Assembly: GCA_001769655.1 (NCBI GenBank) | Contig: MEPC01000024.1 | Coordinates: 141,572 to 205,571, forward strand | From: Bacteroidetes bacterium RIFCSPLOWO2_12_FULL_37_12 | Lineage (GTDB): Bacteria; Bacteroidota; Bacteroidia; 2-12-FULL-37-12 | DNA: 64,000 nt | Reading direction: 5' to 3' | Part shown: piece after piece, positions 50,731 to 58,614 of the stretch | Numbering within the stretch: position 1 is the stretch's first letter | Layout: each line of letters starts with the position of its first letter | Notes under the pieces: model-generated | Told to the model about the DNA's origin: nothing | Database searches by the model: none | Seen by the model: only the letters and a program-made list of their open reading frames with translations | Program-made: the position numbers and the translations under genes

Positions 50731-51805
50731 AGTTTAAAACTACTAATAAAAACAAAAAAACAAAAAGAACAGAAGAAAACAAAAGATGCATCACTTGTCC
50801 AAACGCTGGAAACGCCAGATAATATAAAATTACACCTGTGAAATGTTGAAGCAAGGTTATTATTAATATCCAAAAAACTGTTTTGTATAAAAATGAATTC
50901 CTGCCAACTATTTTTCGGGTGTACAAGAAAAAAATAACGATTGAGAGTGAAAAGATGAAAGCACCGTATTTGTGAACTTCCACCCTGCCAATATTTTCTG
51001 TGAAGAGATTAATGATGCTTGAATCCTCCCTTGAGGGATATAAAATTTCCAGCGCTTCCCTTGCTTTAGTGCCACCAAAAATCTGTAATACAGAAAGAAA
51101 AAACAATAGTAACGTCCATCTCCGGAAATTTTTTGAATGACTCTGCGATTCTACGCGGAATGAATCATTATTTTTCTGTCTGATATGAACCCATGAATAA
51201 ACCAGAAATGCCACCAGGATGAGTGCAAAATAAAAGTGCATTGACACAATAATTGGTTTCAATTCCAAGCTGACTACTCTACTTCCAAGCCATCCCTGGT
51301 ATCCCATCAGTAGCAGTGCCACAAAAAATGGTACTGTGATTTTTCTAAAAGAGTATTTAAAAAGATAATAGCCCTCTTGTAAAATCAAAAACAGTATTAT
51401 ACTTAGAATGACAGGAATGAGAAAATTAATTTTTGCGATATAAAAAAACAGGAGAAGAACAAGGGAAATTAATCCAAGTAAAACAACGGTCAGTGCCATT
51501 TTCCACTTCTCACAATAATTTTTAACCAAAAAGAGGAAGATGCCGAATATTACAAAACCACTGATTACCCCTGCCAAACGGTTAATGTATTCAGTCCACG
51601 CCAGGCGGAAATTAAAATCGCCGGTATTTATATGAGGTGGGATTTGCGAAATATCTGTAGGGGGTATCCATCTGCCGAAACACCTGGGCCAATCGGGGCA
51701 TCCTAAACCGGCACCGGAAATTCTTACAATGCCGCCGGCAAGAATTACAAAATATACGAGGATAATGGCGCTAAAGACAAGGGAGGAATGGTGGTGGGAT
51801 TTCAT
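50678..51805 (-). CDS. ctaA: Heme A synthase (COX15/CtaA)
   Basis: Oxidises the C8 methyl group of heme O to the formyl group of heme A in the inner membrane. 375 residues from ATG 51805 (MKSHHHSSLVFSAIILVYF). The block VRISGAGLGCPDWPRCFGRWIPP and the histidine-containing helices (FRLAWTEYINRLAG; VSMHFYFALILVAFLVYSWVHI; FTGVILYYLAFPAFGQVMHL) are the heme-ligand helices of type-2 CtaA. ctaB overlaps its 3' end. The cupredoxin-like lipoprotein gene ends 5 bases upstream, so the three probably form one operon for terminal oxidase assembly. Confidence 0.95.
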   Translation of the reverse strand: MKSHHHSSLVFSAIILVYFVILAGGIVRISGAGLGCPDWPRCFGRWIPPTDISQIPPHINTGDFNFRLAWTEYINRLAGVISGFVIFGIFLFLVKNYCEKWKMALTVVLLGLISLVLLLFFYIAKINFLIPVILSIILFLILQEGYYLFKYSFRKITVPFFVALLLMGYQGWLGSRVVSLELKPIIVSMHFYFALILVAFLVYSWVHIRQKNNDSFRVESQSHSKNFRRWTLLLFFLSVLQIFGGTKAREALEILYPSREDSSIINLFTENIGRVEVHKYGAFIFSLSIVIFFLYTRKIVGRNSFLYKTVFWILIITLLQHFTGVILYYLAFPAFGQVMHLLFSSVLFVFLFLLVVLNYEPNHPHRQYLSSSATD

Positions 51806-51809
51806 CGGT

Positions 51810-52631
51810 TTACTTACTAAATTCAAAATTTGCCGTCTGCGTACCTCCATCCGTAACGGTTACTTGCAAAGTTTTTTCACCATATTTTTCTGAAACAGCC
51901 GCAAGGGTATATTTGCCGGCAGGCAGATTATTTATAGTATAAGAGCCATCTTTACCCGTAACAGCAAAAAAAGGATGCTCAACGATGGATGCTTTTGCAC
52001 TCATCCAGGGATGTACATCACATTTAAACGGCAACATGATTTCCGGTTTATCAAACGTAAATACATCTATCATTCCTTGTTTGGGCTGTCCTTTGTTAAA
52101 CTCCTGATTTAAGGATGGAGAAGTATGAACGTTATGCAATAACGGGTCGCTGTTTTTTATCTGTAAGAGTTGCCCGGCAATAATTCCAAATACATGGGGA
52201 TGGTATTGACATCCTTTCTGATCAAGTGTCACTGGCTCTTGTGGCACGGGATATTTTTGCTTAATTCCCTCTTTAATATAAACAAAGACCCATTTCATTT
52301 CTCCATTAGTAGAAATAACGGCATCTTCCTGAAAAATATTATCTTTATGTTGTTGCATACATAATTTATCAGCCGACATGTTTATGGCTTTTGGCTTTGG
52401 CAGATCTCCTTCAAATTTTACTTTGCCCGAAAGAGAAGCTGTTCCAAAAAGATTTGCGGAAACCGGTGTTTGTTTAGCAGTGTCAGATACAACCATGGAA
52501 GAATCGCTTGGCGTTGTTGCGATTATTTCATTTTCAGAAACAATCTCAGGTTTATTTACTTTTTTTTCTTCACTGCATGATGTTAGTATTGCCAGCACGA
52601 ATAGGATTTGAACGGTGTGTAGTTTTTTCAT
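51810..52631 (-). CDS. Cupredoxin-like lipoprotein with carboxypeptidase-regulatory tail
   Basis: 273 residues from ATG 52631 (MKKLHTVQILFVLAILTSCS), with lipobox L-T-S-C. The middle resembles a cupredoxin: KGCQYHPHVFGIIAGQLLQI, then SDPLLHNVHTS with the first copper histidine, and PFKCDVHPWM, a C-x2-H-x2-M ligand set. The end (VTGKDGSYTINNLPAGKYTLAAV) is a carboxypeptidase-regulatory-like fold. It likely sits on the periplasmic face and binds copper. Position directly before ctaA-ctaB suggests a part in copper delivery or electron transfer to the oxidase; this is inference. Confidence 0.75.
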   Translation of the reverse strand: MKKLHTVQILFVLAILTSCSEEKKVNKPEIVSENEIIATTPSDSSMVVSDTAKQTPVSANLFGTASLSGKVKFEGDLPKPKAINMSADKLCMQQHKDNIFQEDAVISTNGEMKWVFVYIKEGIKQKYPVPQEPVTLDQKGCQYHPHVFGIIAGQLLQIKNSDPLLHNVHTSPSLNQEFNKGQPKQGMIDVFTFDKPEIMLPFKCDVHPWMSAKASIVEHPFFAVTGKDGSYTINNLPAGKYTLAAVSEKYGEKTLQVTVTDGGTQTANFEFSK

Positions 52632-52702
52632 TGCTTCATTGTTACATTGCTTAATTGTTACATTGTCACAAATATAAAACAAATATAATTGACAAAATAA
52701 CT

Positions 52703-52830
52703 TGTTACTATTCACCCCTATGTGTTTTCCCTATGTAACTATGTGCCTATGTGGCAATAAGATAGTTAAATTTTTACCACATAGGTACATAGGCACATAG
52801 AAATTCACATAGAAAGGGCTGAATAGTAAA
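52703..52830. repeat. Long inverted repeat built from CTATGTG words
   Basis: The left arm (52703-52757) runs GTTACTATTCACCCCTATGTG through CTATGTAACTATGTGCCTAT. The right arm (52776-52830) is its imperfect reverse complement, down to the outer TGAATAGTAA. Arms are about 55 bases with a 19-base loop. It occupies the divergent gap between the copper lipoprotein and a secreted small protein. Confidence 0.85.
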
Positions 52831-52874
52831 AATAACTTCTTGTATATTAATCAGATAATTACTATTTTTGGAAT

Positions 52875-53201
52875 ATGAAAAATAAAATCTTACGTTTAGT
52901 TTTGTTTTTATTATTTATTTTCTGTGGTTCCTTTCTCTTTGCCCAGACAGGAAAAAATACATCTGATACAATTGAAGATCCGAAAATAACGAAAGATAGC
53001 GGCACAGTTATTATACGGAAAGCCATGCGTGCCGGAAAAGGCACCTTGCCGGCTCTTCATAACCAGACAGAATTAAAACCAGGGAATTCACAATCGTTAA
53101 ACAGGGGAATTTATCCTGATACTACAAATAAAAACCTCCATTTTAATTCGGAGGCGGAGAAGCCCCTCGAGGTTAACCGTAAGGACTGCCTGATTTTATG
53201 A
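52875..53201 (+). CDS. Small secreted protein, function unknown
   Basis: 108 residues with a clear signal peptide (MKNKILRLVLFLLFIFCGSF, then LFAQ). The mature part is short, polar and without recognised motif; it contains TVIIRKAMRAGKGTLPALH and one cysteine near the C-terminus. TATTTTTG at 52863-52870 is a -7 element very close to the ATG, so translation may begin near the 5' end of the RNA. Convergent with the following lipoprotein gene; the gap holds an imperfect CACGGTTTACC hairpin. Real gene likely, role unknown. Confidence 0.65.
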   Translation: MKNKILRLVLFLLFIFCGSFLFAQTGKNTSDTIEDPKITKDSGTVIIRKAMRAGKGTLPALHNQTELKPGNSQSLNRGIYPDTTNKNLHFNSEAEKPLEVNRKDCLIL

Positions 53202-53208
53202 TGTGAAG

Positions 53209-53246
53209 GCACGGTTTACCATGATCAGATGATAGGGTTTACCGTG
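53209..53246. repeat. Imperfect hairpin between convergent genes
   Basis: CACGGTTTACC and GGTTTACCGTG pair at nine of eleven positions. There is no T run, so it is a possible bidirectional terminator or a small dispersed repeat. Confidence 0.45.
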
Positions 53247-53252
53247 TCAATA

Positions 53253-54665
53253 CTACCTTCCTCTCCCACTTAAGGTATGATAAGTATGAAAAGTTGTTTT
53301 TCCTTTTTTAATAGTAAAATGAAACGTTTGATTCAGAGTGGGAGTGCCACTTCCGGAATAACCGCTAAATGTCACATCATGTTCGCCCTCTGGTAAAAAA
53401 ATTCTACTATAATTAATAGAGTAAGGAAGCGTTTGCCAATTACGGGTATCTGCTTTTTCTGTTAATGCATTCGCTAAAGAAACCACCATACCAAGCCCTT
53501 CATTTTGTTTTCGCGCCTGTGCTTCTGCCACCTGTTTTAGTGCCACCCTGAGTACTGTGTTTCCAAGTTCGCGCCACATCCTGTCTTCCAATGTTTTAAA
53601 AGCAATGTCGTTAATATTTTCAGCCGTTTCCAATTTTTTGGTAGTAGCGCTTGTTGAAATTTCAGCGGAATAATAATAAGGAGGTCTTTCTGAATATTTT
53701 GGAAATGCCGCTCTCACAAAAGAAATATCGCTGAGTTTTGATTTTCCATTGTTATCTTCTCCGGCATACACCGGAAAGTTCAACCCATGTTCCTCGTTGG
53801 CGAAAGTAACCATTCCTCCACTTCCTTTTATAATGGTAAAATTAATGCTCCATTCATCCTTTACAGGACCTAACCCGTTATTCCAGATAAAAATTAATTG
53901 CCCTGAATTCTCTGAGGATTCTATATAGTTTAAACCAAATTCTTTTTCATAAAATTCTTTTTCTTCTCTCAAACCTGATAGTTTTGCCGAACGGATTAAA
54001 TCCTCTTTTAATTGTTCAGGTACATTAATTCCAAAGAAATTTTTATAGTCATCACGATAGGTTTCATAAGCATTCCGGTAGGAAACAAACGCATCGTTAT
54101 AATTACCGGATGCTTCATAAATCATTCCCGAAAGATTTTCTGAAAAAGCATCTTTTCGATAACGGTTTTTTCTTCCAGCGTTTTTATCGTTTAATTTATT
54201 GAGCTTGATATTAATTCTTCTACATTCTACCAATGCCTCATCGTATTGAGCTAATTTAATATAGTTAATTGCCTTATAATAATGGAGCAGAACTTTCTCA
54301 AAGTCCTCCGGCTTATAGGGCTTGGACATAGGATTTGTCACCAAGCTCAATGCTTCCTCTGCAATATTGGCTTTTACATCCTCTACATAAAAATAGGCCT
54401 GTTCCAAAATCTGGTTGCTTTCTTCATATTTTCCGAGCATGTTCAACACGACACCTTTGTTCAGAAAATATAATAAACGGTGATTATTGGTAGCGGCTTT
54501 TTTGTCTTTGTCAAGAATAGATACTGCTGATTCCAACTGACCTTGCATAAATTTCTCGTGAAACTTGTATTGGGTTTGAAAGTAAGTGGCACAGGCAGAA
54601 ATAAGTGCTACTAAAAAAATAATCAGGTAGATTTTTGGAAATCGAGGGAATGTAGTATTATTCAT
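53253..54665 (-). CDS. COG3014-like lipoprotein with TPR-type helices
   Basis: 470 residues from ATG 54665 (MNNTTFPRFPKIYLIIFLVA), with lipobox I-S-A-C. Residues about 40-240 are helical repeats of TPR type (LLYFLNKGVVLNMLGKYEES, ALVECRRINIKLNKLNDKNA, MIYEASGNYNDAFVSYRNAY). The second half is beta-rich and ends with a DVTFSGYSGSG-type sandwich. This layout matches the COG3014 family, often encoded beside LpoB-like lipoproteins, as here: the LpoB-like gene ends 31 bases upstream. A role in control of peptidoglycan synthesis is inferred only from that linkage. Anchored in a membrane facing the periplasm. Confidence 0.75.
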   Translation of the reverse strand: MNNTTFPRFPKIYLIIFLVALISACATYFQTQYKFHEKFMQGQLESAVSILDKDKKAATNNHRLLYFLNKGVVLNMLGKYEESNQILEQAYFYVEDVKANIAEEALSLVTNPMSKPYKPEDFEKVLLHYYKAINYIKLAQYDEALVECRRINIKLNKLNDKNAGRKNRYRKDAFSENLSGMIYEASGNYNDAFVSYRNAYETYRDDYKNFFGINVPEQLKEDLIRSAKLSGLREEKEFYEKEFGLNYIESSENSGQLIFIWNNGLGPVKDEWSINFTIIKGSGGMVTFANEEHGLNFPVYAGEDNNGKSKLSDISFVRAAFPKYSERPPYYYSAEISTSATTKKLETAENINDIAFKTLEDRMWRELGNTVLRVALKQVAEAQARKQNEGLGMVVSLANALTEKADTRNWQTLPYSINYSRIFLPEGEHDVTFSGYSGSGTPTLNQTFHFTIKKGKTTFHTYHTLSGRGR

Positions 54666-54696
54666 CTTGAAGTAATGCCTCTTTGCATTGTGTACA

Positions 54697-55284
54697 TCAG
54701 TTTTGCACCAACTTCTTAATTTTTTTTGTCCCCAGCCACACTTTCTCATTGCTTTCAATATCGGTAAGTTCAAGATCGGTTTGATAATACATAACTTGTC
54801 TGTTATCTGCCGCATCTACGATGGAATTCAACGTACCTTGCAGAATAAAATCTGCGCCCTTTTCTTTTCCCCATTTCTTAGCGGTTTCCCCCGAGGCATA
54901 TTTATTCTGGTCTTCACGTTCATTTCGTATTTGCTCACGGGCGGCGGCATCCTGCACCACTCTTACCCTACCGGTGTTAATAAATGCACGTTCAATGTCT
55001 TTGATAAAAGTTTCCGTGCTGATATGCTCGTGGCTTTTATTGAGAATATTGCCGACAATAACGGTGGGCTTTTTCCCTTTTGCTTCTGTAAATTCAGCCA
55101 GCCAGGGTTTGGAAAGTACATCCGAAATCATTTCATCGGCGACCAGACGGGAATCGGTGTCATTCCAGCGGCCACTTAAGTCAACTTGCTTTTTGTCGTC
55201 AACGCGGGTGACTGTCCTCACACAGGAGAAAAGTACAGCGCATAGTAGTAGCGTGGAAATTAATTTGATTTGTTGGGTTTTCAT
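54697..55284 (-). CDS. LpoB-like penicillin-binding-protein activator lipoprotein
   Basis: 195 residues starting MKTQQIKLISTLLLCAVLFS and lipobox F-S-C. The fold pattern of LpoB is visible: DLSGRWNDTDSRLVADEMIS, KPTVIVGNILNKSHEHISTE, FIKDIERAFINTGRVRVVQD and GADFILQGTLNSIVD. In E. coli LpoB reaches through peptidoglycan to switch on PBP1b. Bacteroidota homologues are not proven to do so. It precedes the COG3014-like gene in the same direction (31-base gap), a recurring pair. GGTTAAATGG stutter repeats lie just upstream. Confidence 0.85.
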   Translation of the reverse strand: MKTQQIKLISTLLLCAVLFSCVRTVTRVDDKKQVDLSGRWNDTDSRLVADEMISDVLSKPWLAEFTEAKGKKPTVIVGNILNKSHEHISTETFIKDIERAFINTGRVRVVQDAAAREQIRNEREDQNKYASGETAKKWGKEKGADFILQGTLNSIVDAADNRQVMYYQTDLELTDIESNEKVWLGTKKIKKLVQN

Positions 55285-55286
55285 GA

Positions 55287-55335
55287 ATTATAAATGGTTA
55301 TATGGTTATTTGGTTAAATGATTAAATGGTTAAAT
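55287..55335. repeat. GGTTATATGGTTATTTGGTTAA stutter repeat
   Basis: About five near-copies of the 9-mer TGGTTAAAT between the oxidase-like gene and the LpoB-like gene, running into the last codons of the former (E-I-I). Same family as 56835-56885 and 12341-12375. Confidence 0.65.
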
Positions 55336-56736
55336 AATTTCCGCTGTTTCCACTTCCCTCCCTCTGAATTGCAACTCTTTAAATTCCGGTTGAATGGTTT
55401 GTGTGGGCTTTCCTTTTCTTAACGTCATTACAATCTGAAATAAAAACAGGGCTACTCCGCAAATACCAAGCCAAAGTGATATTGTATGCATGCGGATGAA
55501 AGGATTTAAAAAATTGAAAATCTTTTCTGGGGAAATTTCTAACCGCAATAGGGACATTCCTGTAAAAGAAATTAACGAATCCAATACGGGCATGGAAAAA
55601 AGTGACACCAAAAGAATCCATGATTGAAAAGATAACAGTTTCCGGGAATAAATCTCATGCGCGCAGATTCTTGGAAACACATACAGATATCCGGCTATGA
55701 TAAAAACTAAAAGGCAACCCATAGGAGCTATGTTAAACACTCCAAAAGAAGCGATGTATTTAGTCGGATAAACTCCCCATCCTGCAATGAACAATTGTAT
55801 AAAGGCAAGAGTAATAAATAAAATAAATCCTACGGTAAGATATCGGAGAGAAGCCAATTCCACTACTTTTTTCCAACTTGATTGGAGCGTGCTGAAGAAA
55901 CTATAGCTAACAGCAATTAAAGGGAAAGAAAGTAAAACAGTAAAAATAAGACCTGTACGATTAAAATTCTCTGTCGCTGATAGTTCAGAATAATGAATCA
56001 GACCTGCGGCGGGTAGAAAAACAGCAAGCGTCCAAAAACTGAAATTTACTAATCGTGCGTTGAACAATGGACGGAAAGAAGCGGCTGGAAGCAGAAAATA
56101 AATTAAACAAAAAACAGAGGTAAAGCCAAAAAGCATGGCTGTAAAATACCATTGCGCCGAGTAGGATTGAAACAACAAATCTTTTTTAACAAACCAGGGT
56201 AAAATCCAGTGTAGAATTATCCAATTTAAAAATAACCAAAGAGTGGATAACATTAAAAAGGAAAGTGAAATATGTAATTTCCTTTCTTCGCGTAAAAGAA
56301 CAGAACCAATGATGACCAGGTTGAATAAAAAAAGAATTACAAGGAACAATTCATTCACGAATGATGGACTACTGCCGAATCCCATTAAATTTCTTTCATT
56401 CGTTAGCACAGGCATTACACCCGAAAGGGAACATAATAATGTTACAATTAACAATGCCCAACCGAATCCAGAGCCGAGAAACATATTTTTTCCGGTAAGT
56501 TTGGGAACCATGTAATAAGCCATGCCCATAAAGAGTATGAAATAACCCGAAAGAGAGACACTATTGATGTATCGGTAACCGGTTTTTCCAAAAGCCATGC
56601 TGATGTCGGCGGCTGATGGTGCATTTAAACCAAAACCAGCCATTTGACCTGAAATTAAAATGATGAACCCGGCGAAAAGGTATGCTGAAATTAGAACTGG
56701 GTCAATGTATCTTGATTGGCGAAAAGGGAGTGGCAT
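55330..56736 (-). CDS. Heme-copper oxidase subunit I-like membrane protein lacking metal ligands
   Basis: 468 residues, about twelve membrane helices, alignable by eye to CcoN (cbb3 oxidase subunit I). GYRYINSVSLSGYFILFMGMAYYMVPKLTGKN fits the helix normally reading ..RPLHTN..; the heme b histidine is absent (residues 54-60). QWYFTAML (195-202) replaces the WWYGHNAV copper motif, GLIHYS (245-250) keeps only one of the paired histidines, and FGVFNIAPMG (331-340) replaces the HVH motif of both hemes. It therefore should not bind heme or CuB normally. It may be an assembly, sensor or structural protein. It lies 3 kb from ctaA/ctaB and stands alone. Confidence 0.75.
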   Translation of the reverse strand: MPLPFRQSRYIDPVLISAYLFAGFIILISGQMAGFGLNAPSAADISMAFGKTGYRYINSVSLSGYFILFMGMAYYMVPKLTGKNMFLGSGFGWALLIVTLLCSLSGVMPVLTNERNLMGFGSSPSFVNELFLVILFLFNLVIIGSVLLREERKLHISLSFLMLSTLWLFLNWIILHWILPWFVKKDLLFQSYSAQWYFTAMLFGFTSVFCLIYFLLPAASFRPLFNARLVNFSFWTLAVFLPAAGLIHYSELSATENFNRTGLIFTVLLSFPLIAVSYSFFSTLQSSWKKVVELASLRYLTVGFILFITLAFIQLFIAGWGVYPTKYIASFGVFNIAPMGCLLVFIIAGYLYVFPRICAHEIYSRKLLSFQSWILLVSLFSMPVLDSLISFTGMSLLRLEISPEKIFNFLNPFIRMHTISLWLGICGVALFLFQIVMTLRKGKPTQTIQPEFKELQFRGREVETAEII

Positions 56737-56834
56737 GGACAGTACGTTTTAAAGGCAGTAAAGATAGTGGAAAAATTGGAATAAATAAAAAGAATACAAA
56801 TATATCAAGGGTAGAATGGATTTCGAAAATTGAA

Positions 56835-56885
56835 GTGAATAAATGGTTAAATGGTTAAAATGTTAAATGGTTAAATGGTTAAACT
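56835..56885. repeat. GGTTAAATGGTTAAAATG stutter repeat
   Basis: Five near-copies of TGGTTAAA in the 147-bp gap behind the small lipoprotein gene, touching its stop codon. The rest of the gap is A/T-rich and unremarkable. Confidence 0.65.
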
Positions 56886-57447
56886 ATTTGACAGGCAATA
56901 AAAAAACTACCGTAAAATCAAATTGCGAGATGTCATCTGCTGTTCTTTTTTCAACGGCTTTCCCAATCAAACGTATTTCCTTTCCTTTTTTGGTAAGATC
57001 GTAATAACATTGAAAGTCAAATAGTGTTTTCTGATTTAAATATTCAATTTCACTTCTTACATTTCCGGAAGAGGGCAGTGAATCGGGAAGATGGAGTAAT
57101 ACCTCATCGTTTTTGTATAGAAAGATAATCGGTTGAGCAGTTGATTTTAAAAATCCGGACTGGGGATTAAAGGCAAATTCTAGTACCTGCTCCGGTTTGG
57201 AATAAATCCATATAAAATTGTTATACGCCATCCCTTTGGTGAGAAGGAATTTTCCGGTCCAGGAAGGGTTTAAGGGGGCGTTGCAGGAGGATAGGAATAC
57301 TATAGAAAGAAAGATAAATGGAAATAAAGTGAACAGTAAAAACCGGTGGCAACTATGGGTAATGCGGAGGTAATTTCTAACTGCAAAGTCGAAAGTGGGA
57401 GTGTGGTTGGTGGGCTGGGAAATTACAGCATTTGGTTGTTTCTGCAT
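56884..57447 (-). CDS. Hypothetical lipoprotein-like protein
   Basis: 187 residues if started at ATG 57447. The hydrophobic segment LLFTLFPFIFLSIVFLSSCN ends in a good lipobox (L-S-S-C), but it lies 55 residues from the N-terminus, which is too long. The true start is probably an alternative codon nearer the hydrophobic part, and none is obviously preferred. The mature part is about 130 residues, beta-rich, with VLEFAFNPQSGFLK and TLFDFQCYYDLTKKGKEIRL. No family recognised. Follows the AbiEii-like gene by 40 bases on the same strand, possibly by chance. Confidence 0.55.
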   Translation of the reverse strand: MQKQPNAVISQPTNHTPTFDFAVRNYLRITHSCHRFLLFTLFPFIFLSIVFLSSCNAPLNPSWTGKFLLTKGMAYNNFIWIYSKPEQVLEFAFNPQSGFLKSTAQPIIFLYKNDEVLLHLPDSLPSSGNVRSEIEYLNQKTLFDFQCYYDLTKKGKEIRLIGKAVEKRTADDISQFDFTVVFLLPVK

Positions 57448-57487
57448 ATATAATTTTGTTTTATTTTTTCTTGGAAAATTTATGAAG

Positions 57488-58105
57488 TTAAAACGGCTCT
57501 GTAGCCACCTTAATTAAGAATTTTTTGATTTCAATTTCAGATGCCGGTTCAATTAAATATTCTATCGGCTCTGCATAACTAACATCTTTAAAATAGGGAA
57601 GTTGTTCTTTGAATAATTTTGGATTAAAAAAATCTCCAAATAATTGTTTAGCCCTTTGTGAAATTTCTGTTACAGAAAAAAAATTCTTTAGAATAAAAAA
57701 TAAATCCACATAGTCCTTCCATTTTCCTCGTCCTCCTAAAGCAAATGCTTTCATTGCGGCTAAATCAAGCAATGTAGGAATGGTGATATATTCATTAAAT
57801 TTAACATCATGACCTATGTCAAAATCATAATAAAAAAAAGTTATTTTTACATCATTAACCATATAATGAACTTGTCCGGAATCCTCATAGAGCACTTTTG
57901 ATATAACTATCTTATTTTTGCTAAAAGCTTCCCTGATTTTCCTTTTATTAATTGTTTGATTAGTAAATAAATCAAAATCAATAGAATGTCTGTGACCGAG
58001 ATGTAATGCTATTGCAGTGCCACCTACCAGATAATAATTTTTTTTAAATTCTCTAATTAAAGGGAGAAGTTTTTTTTGTTCTACGGTAAGTATTTCTTCG
58101 TGCAT
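57488..58105 (-). CDS. AbiEii/AbiGii-type nucleotidyltransferase toxin
   Basis: 205 residues starting MHEEILTVEQKKLLPLIREF. The nucleotidyltransferase core is LVGGTAIALHLGHR followed by SIDFDLF, i.e. G-G-T-A and the D-x-D metal pair, then YMVNDVKITFFYYDF with a third acidic position. LLDLAAMKAFALGGRGKWKDYVDLFFI is the typical following helix block. AbiEii proteins are toxins that transfer nucleotides to targets such as tRNA 3' ends and act in abortive phage defence. The upstream small gene overlaps its start by 53 bases and is the presumed partner. A two-copy hairpin repeat lies just before the operon. Confidence 0.88.
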   Translation of the reverse strand: MHEEILTVEQKKLLPLIREFKKNYYLVGGTAIALHLGHRHSIDFDLFTNQTINKRKIREAFSKNKIVISKVLYEDSGQVHYMVNDVKITFFYYDFDIGHDVKFNEYITIPTLLDLAAMKAFALGGRGKWKDYVDLFFILKNFFSVTEISQRAKQLFGDFFNPKLFKEQLPYFKDVSYAEPIEYLIEPASEIEIKKFLIKVATEPF

Positions 58106-58391
58106 GTCTTTTAAAATATAAGTTATAGAAATAAACAGTTCGCTGAAAATAATTTATCCTCCTTCTGTTTCGGGTAGCATGATAGAAAATTTTTGCGACA
58201 TTACTGACTCCCAACAAATCAAAAAGTTTTTTTACCGATTTTTCATCTCCATAATTCAGAATAAATTCTACCAGCACTTCGTGGTCTATATTCTCCTTTT
58301 CTTTTTCAGCTATGTACCAGAACAAAGAACTATTCTCCTTGATAAATGCCTTTACTTCAGGAGAGTTTTTATGTTTTTTGGATGAAGCCAC
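58053..58391 (-). CDS. Presumed partner (antitoxin-like) of the AbiEii-type toxin
   Basis: 112 residues starting MASSKKHKNSPEVKAFIKEN. SSLFWYIAEKEKENIDHEVLVEFILNYGDEKSVKKLFDLLGV is the recognisable helical body of small proteins regularly encoded before AbiEii-like nucleotidyltransferases in Bacteroidota (from memory). The C-terminal about 25 residues are basic (KRHARRNTYRRTKK) and are encoded within the toxin gene in another frame. Unlike AbiEi, no winged-helix DNA-binding region is evident, so neutralisation or autoregulation is inferred from gene order only. Confidence 0.75.
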   Translation of the reverse strand: MASSKKHKNSPEVKAFIKENSSLFWYIAEKEKENIDHEVLVEFILNYGDEKSVKKLFDLLGVSNVAKIFYHATRNRRRINYFQRTVYFYNLYFKRHARRNTYRRTKKTSPFN

Positions 58392-58444
58392 GGTGAAATA
58401 TACACAATAAATTGAATTTTTTGTAACTGTTTAGTCAATGCAAA

Positions 58445-58580
58445 AAAAATACAATTTAGCCACTGATTACACGGATTAATATTATAAAAAACATAAAACT
58501 ATTTTTAATCAGTGCAATCAGTGGCTAAATTTTTTTCCCGCTCAATTAGTGGTTTAATTAAATGGCTACTGAACAACAAC
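58445..58580. repeat. Dispersed AATCAGTG hairpin element, copy 2 of 2
   Basis: The left arm AATTTAGCCACTGATTACAC (from 58454) pairs with TTAATCAGTGCAATCAGTGG (58505-58524) and on into CTAAATT. Sequence and tail match copy 1 (17910-18035). It separates purL from the toxin operon. Confidence 0.85.
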
Positions 58581-58614
58581 AATTTATCGTAAATCTGTTT
58601 CTGATTGGTATATA

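Noticed and set aside
54688-55321. Two long plus-strand frames opposite the LpoB-like gene
   Set aside because: Both are antisense to a clearly recognised lipoprotein gene and lack signals or family patterns of their own.
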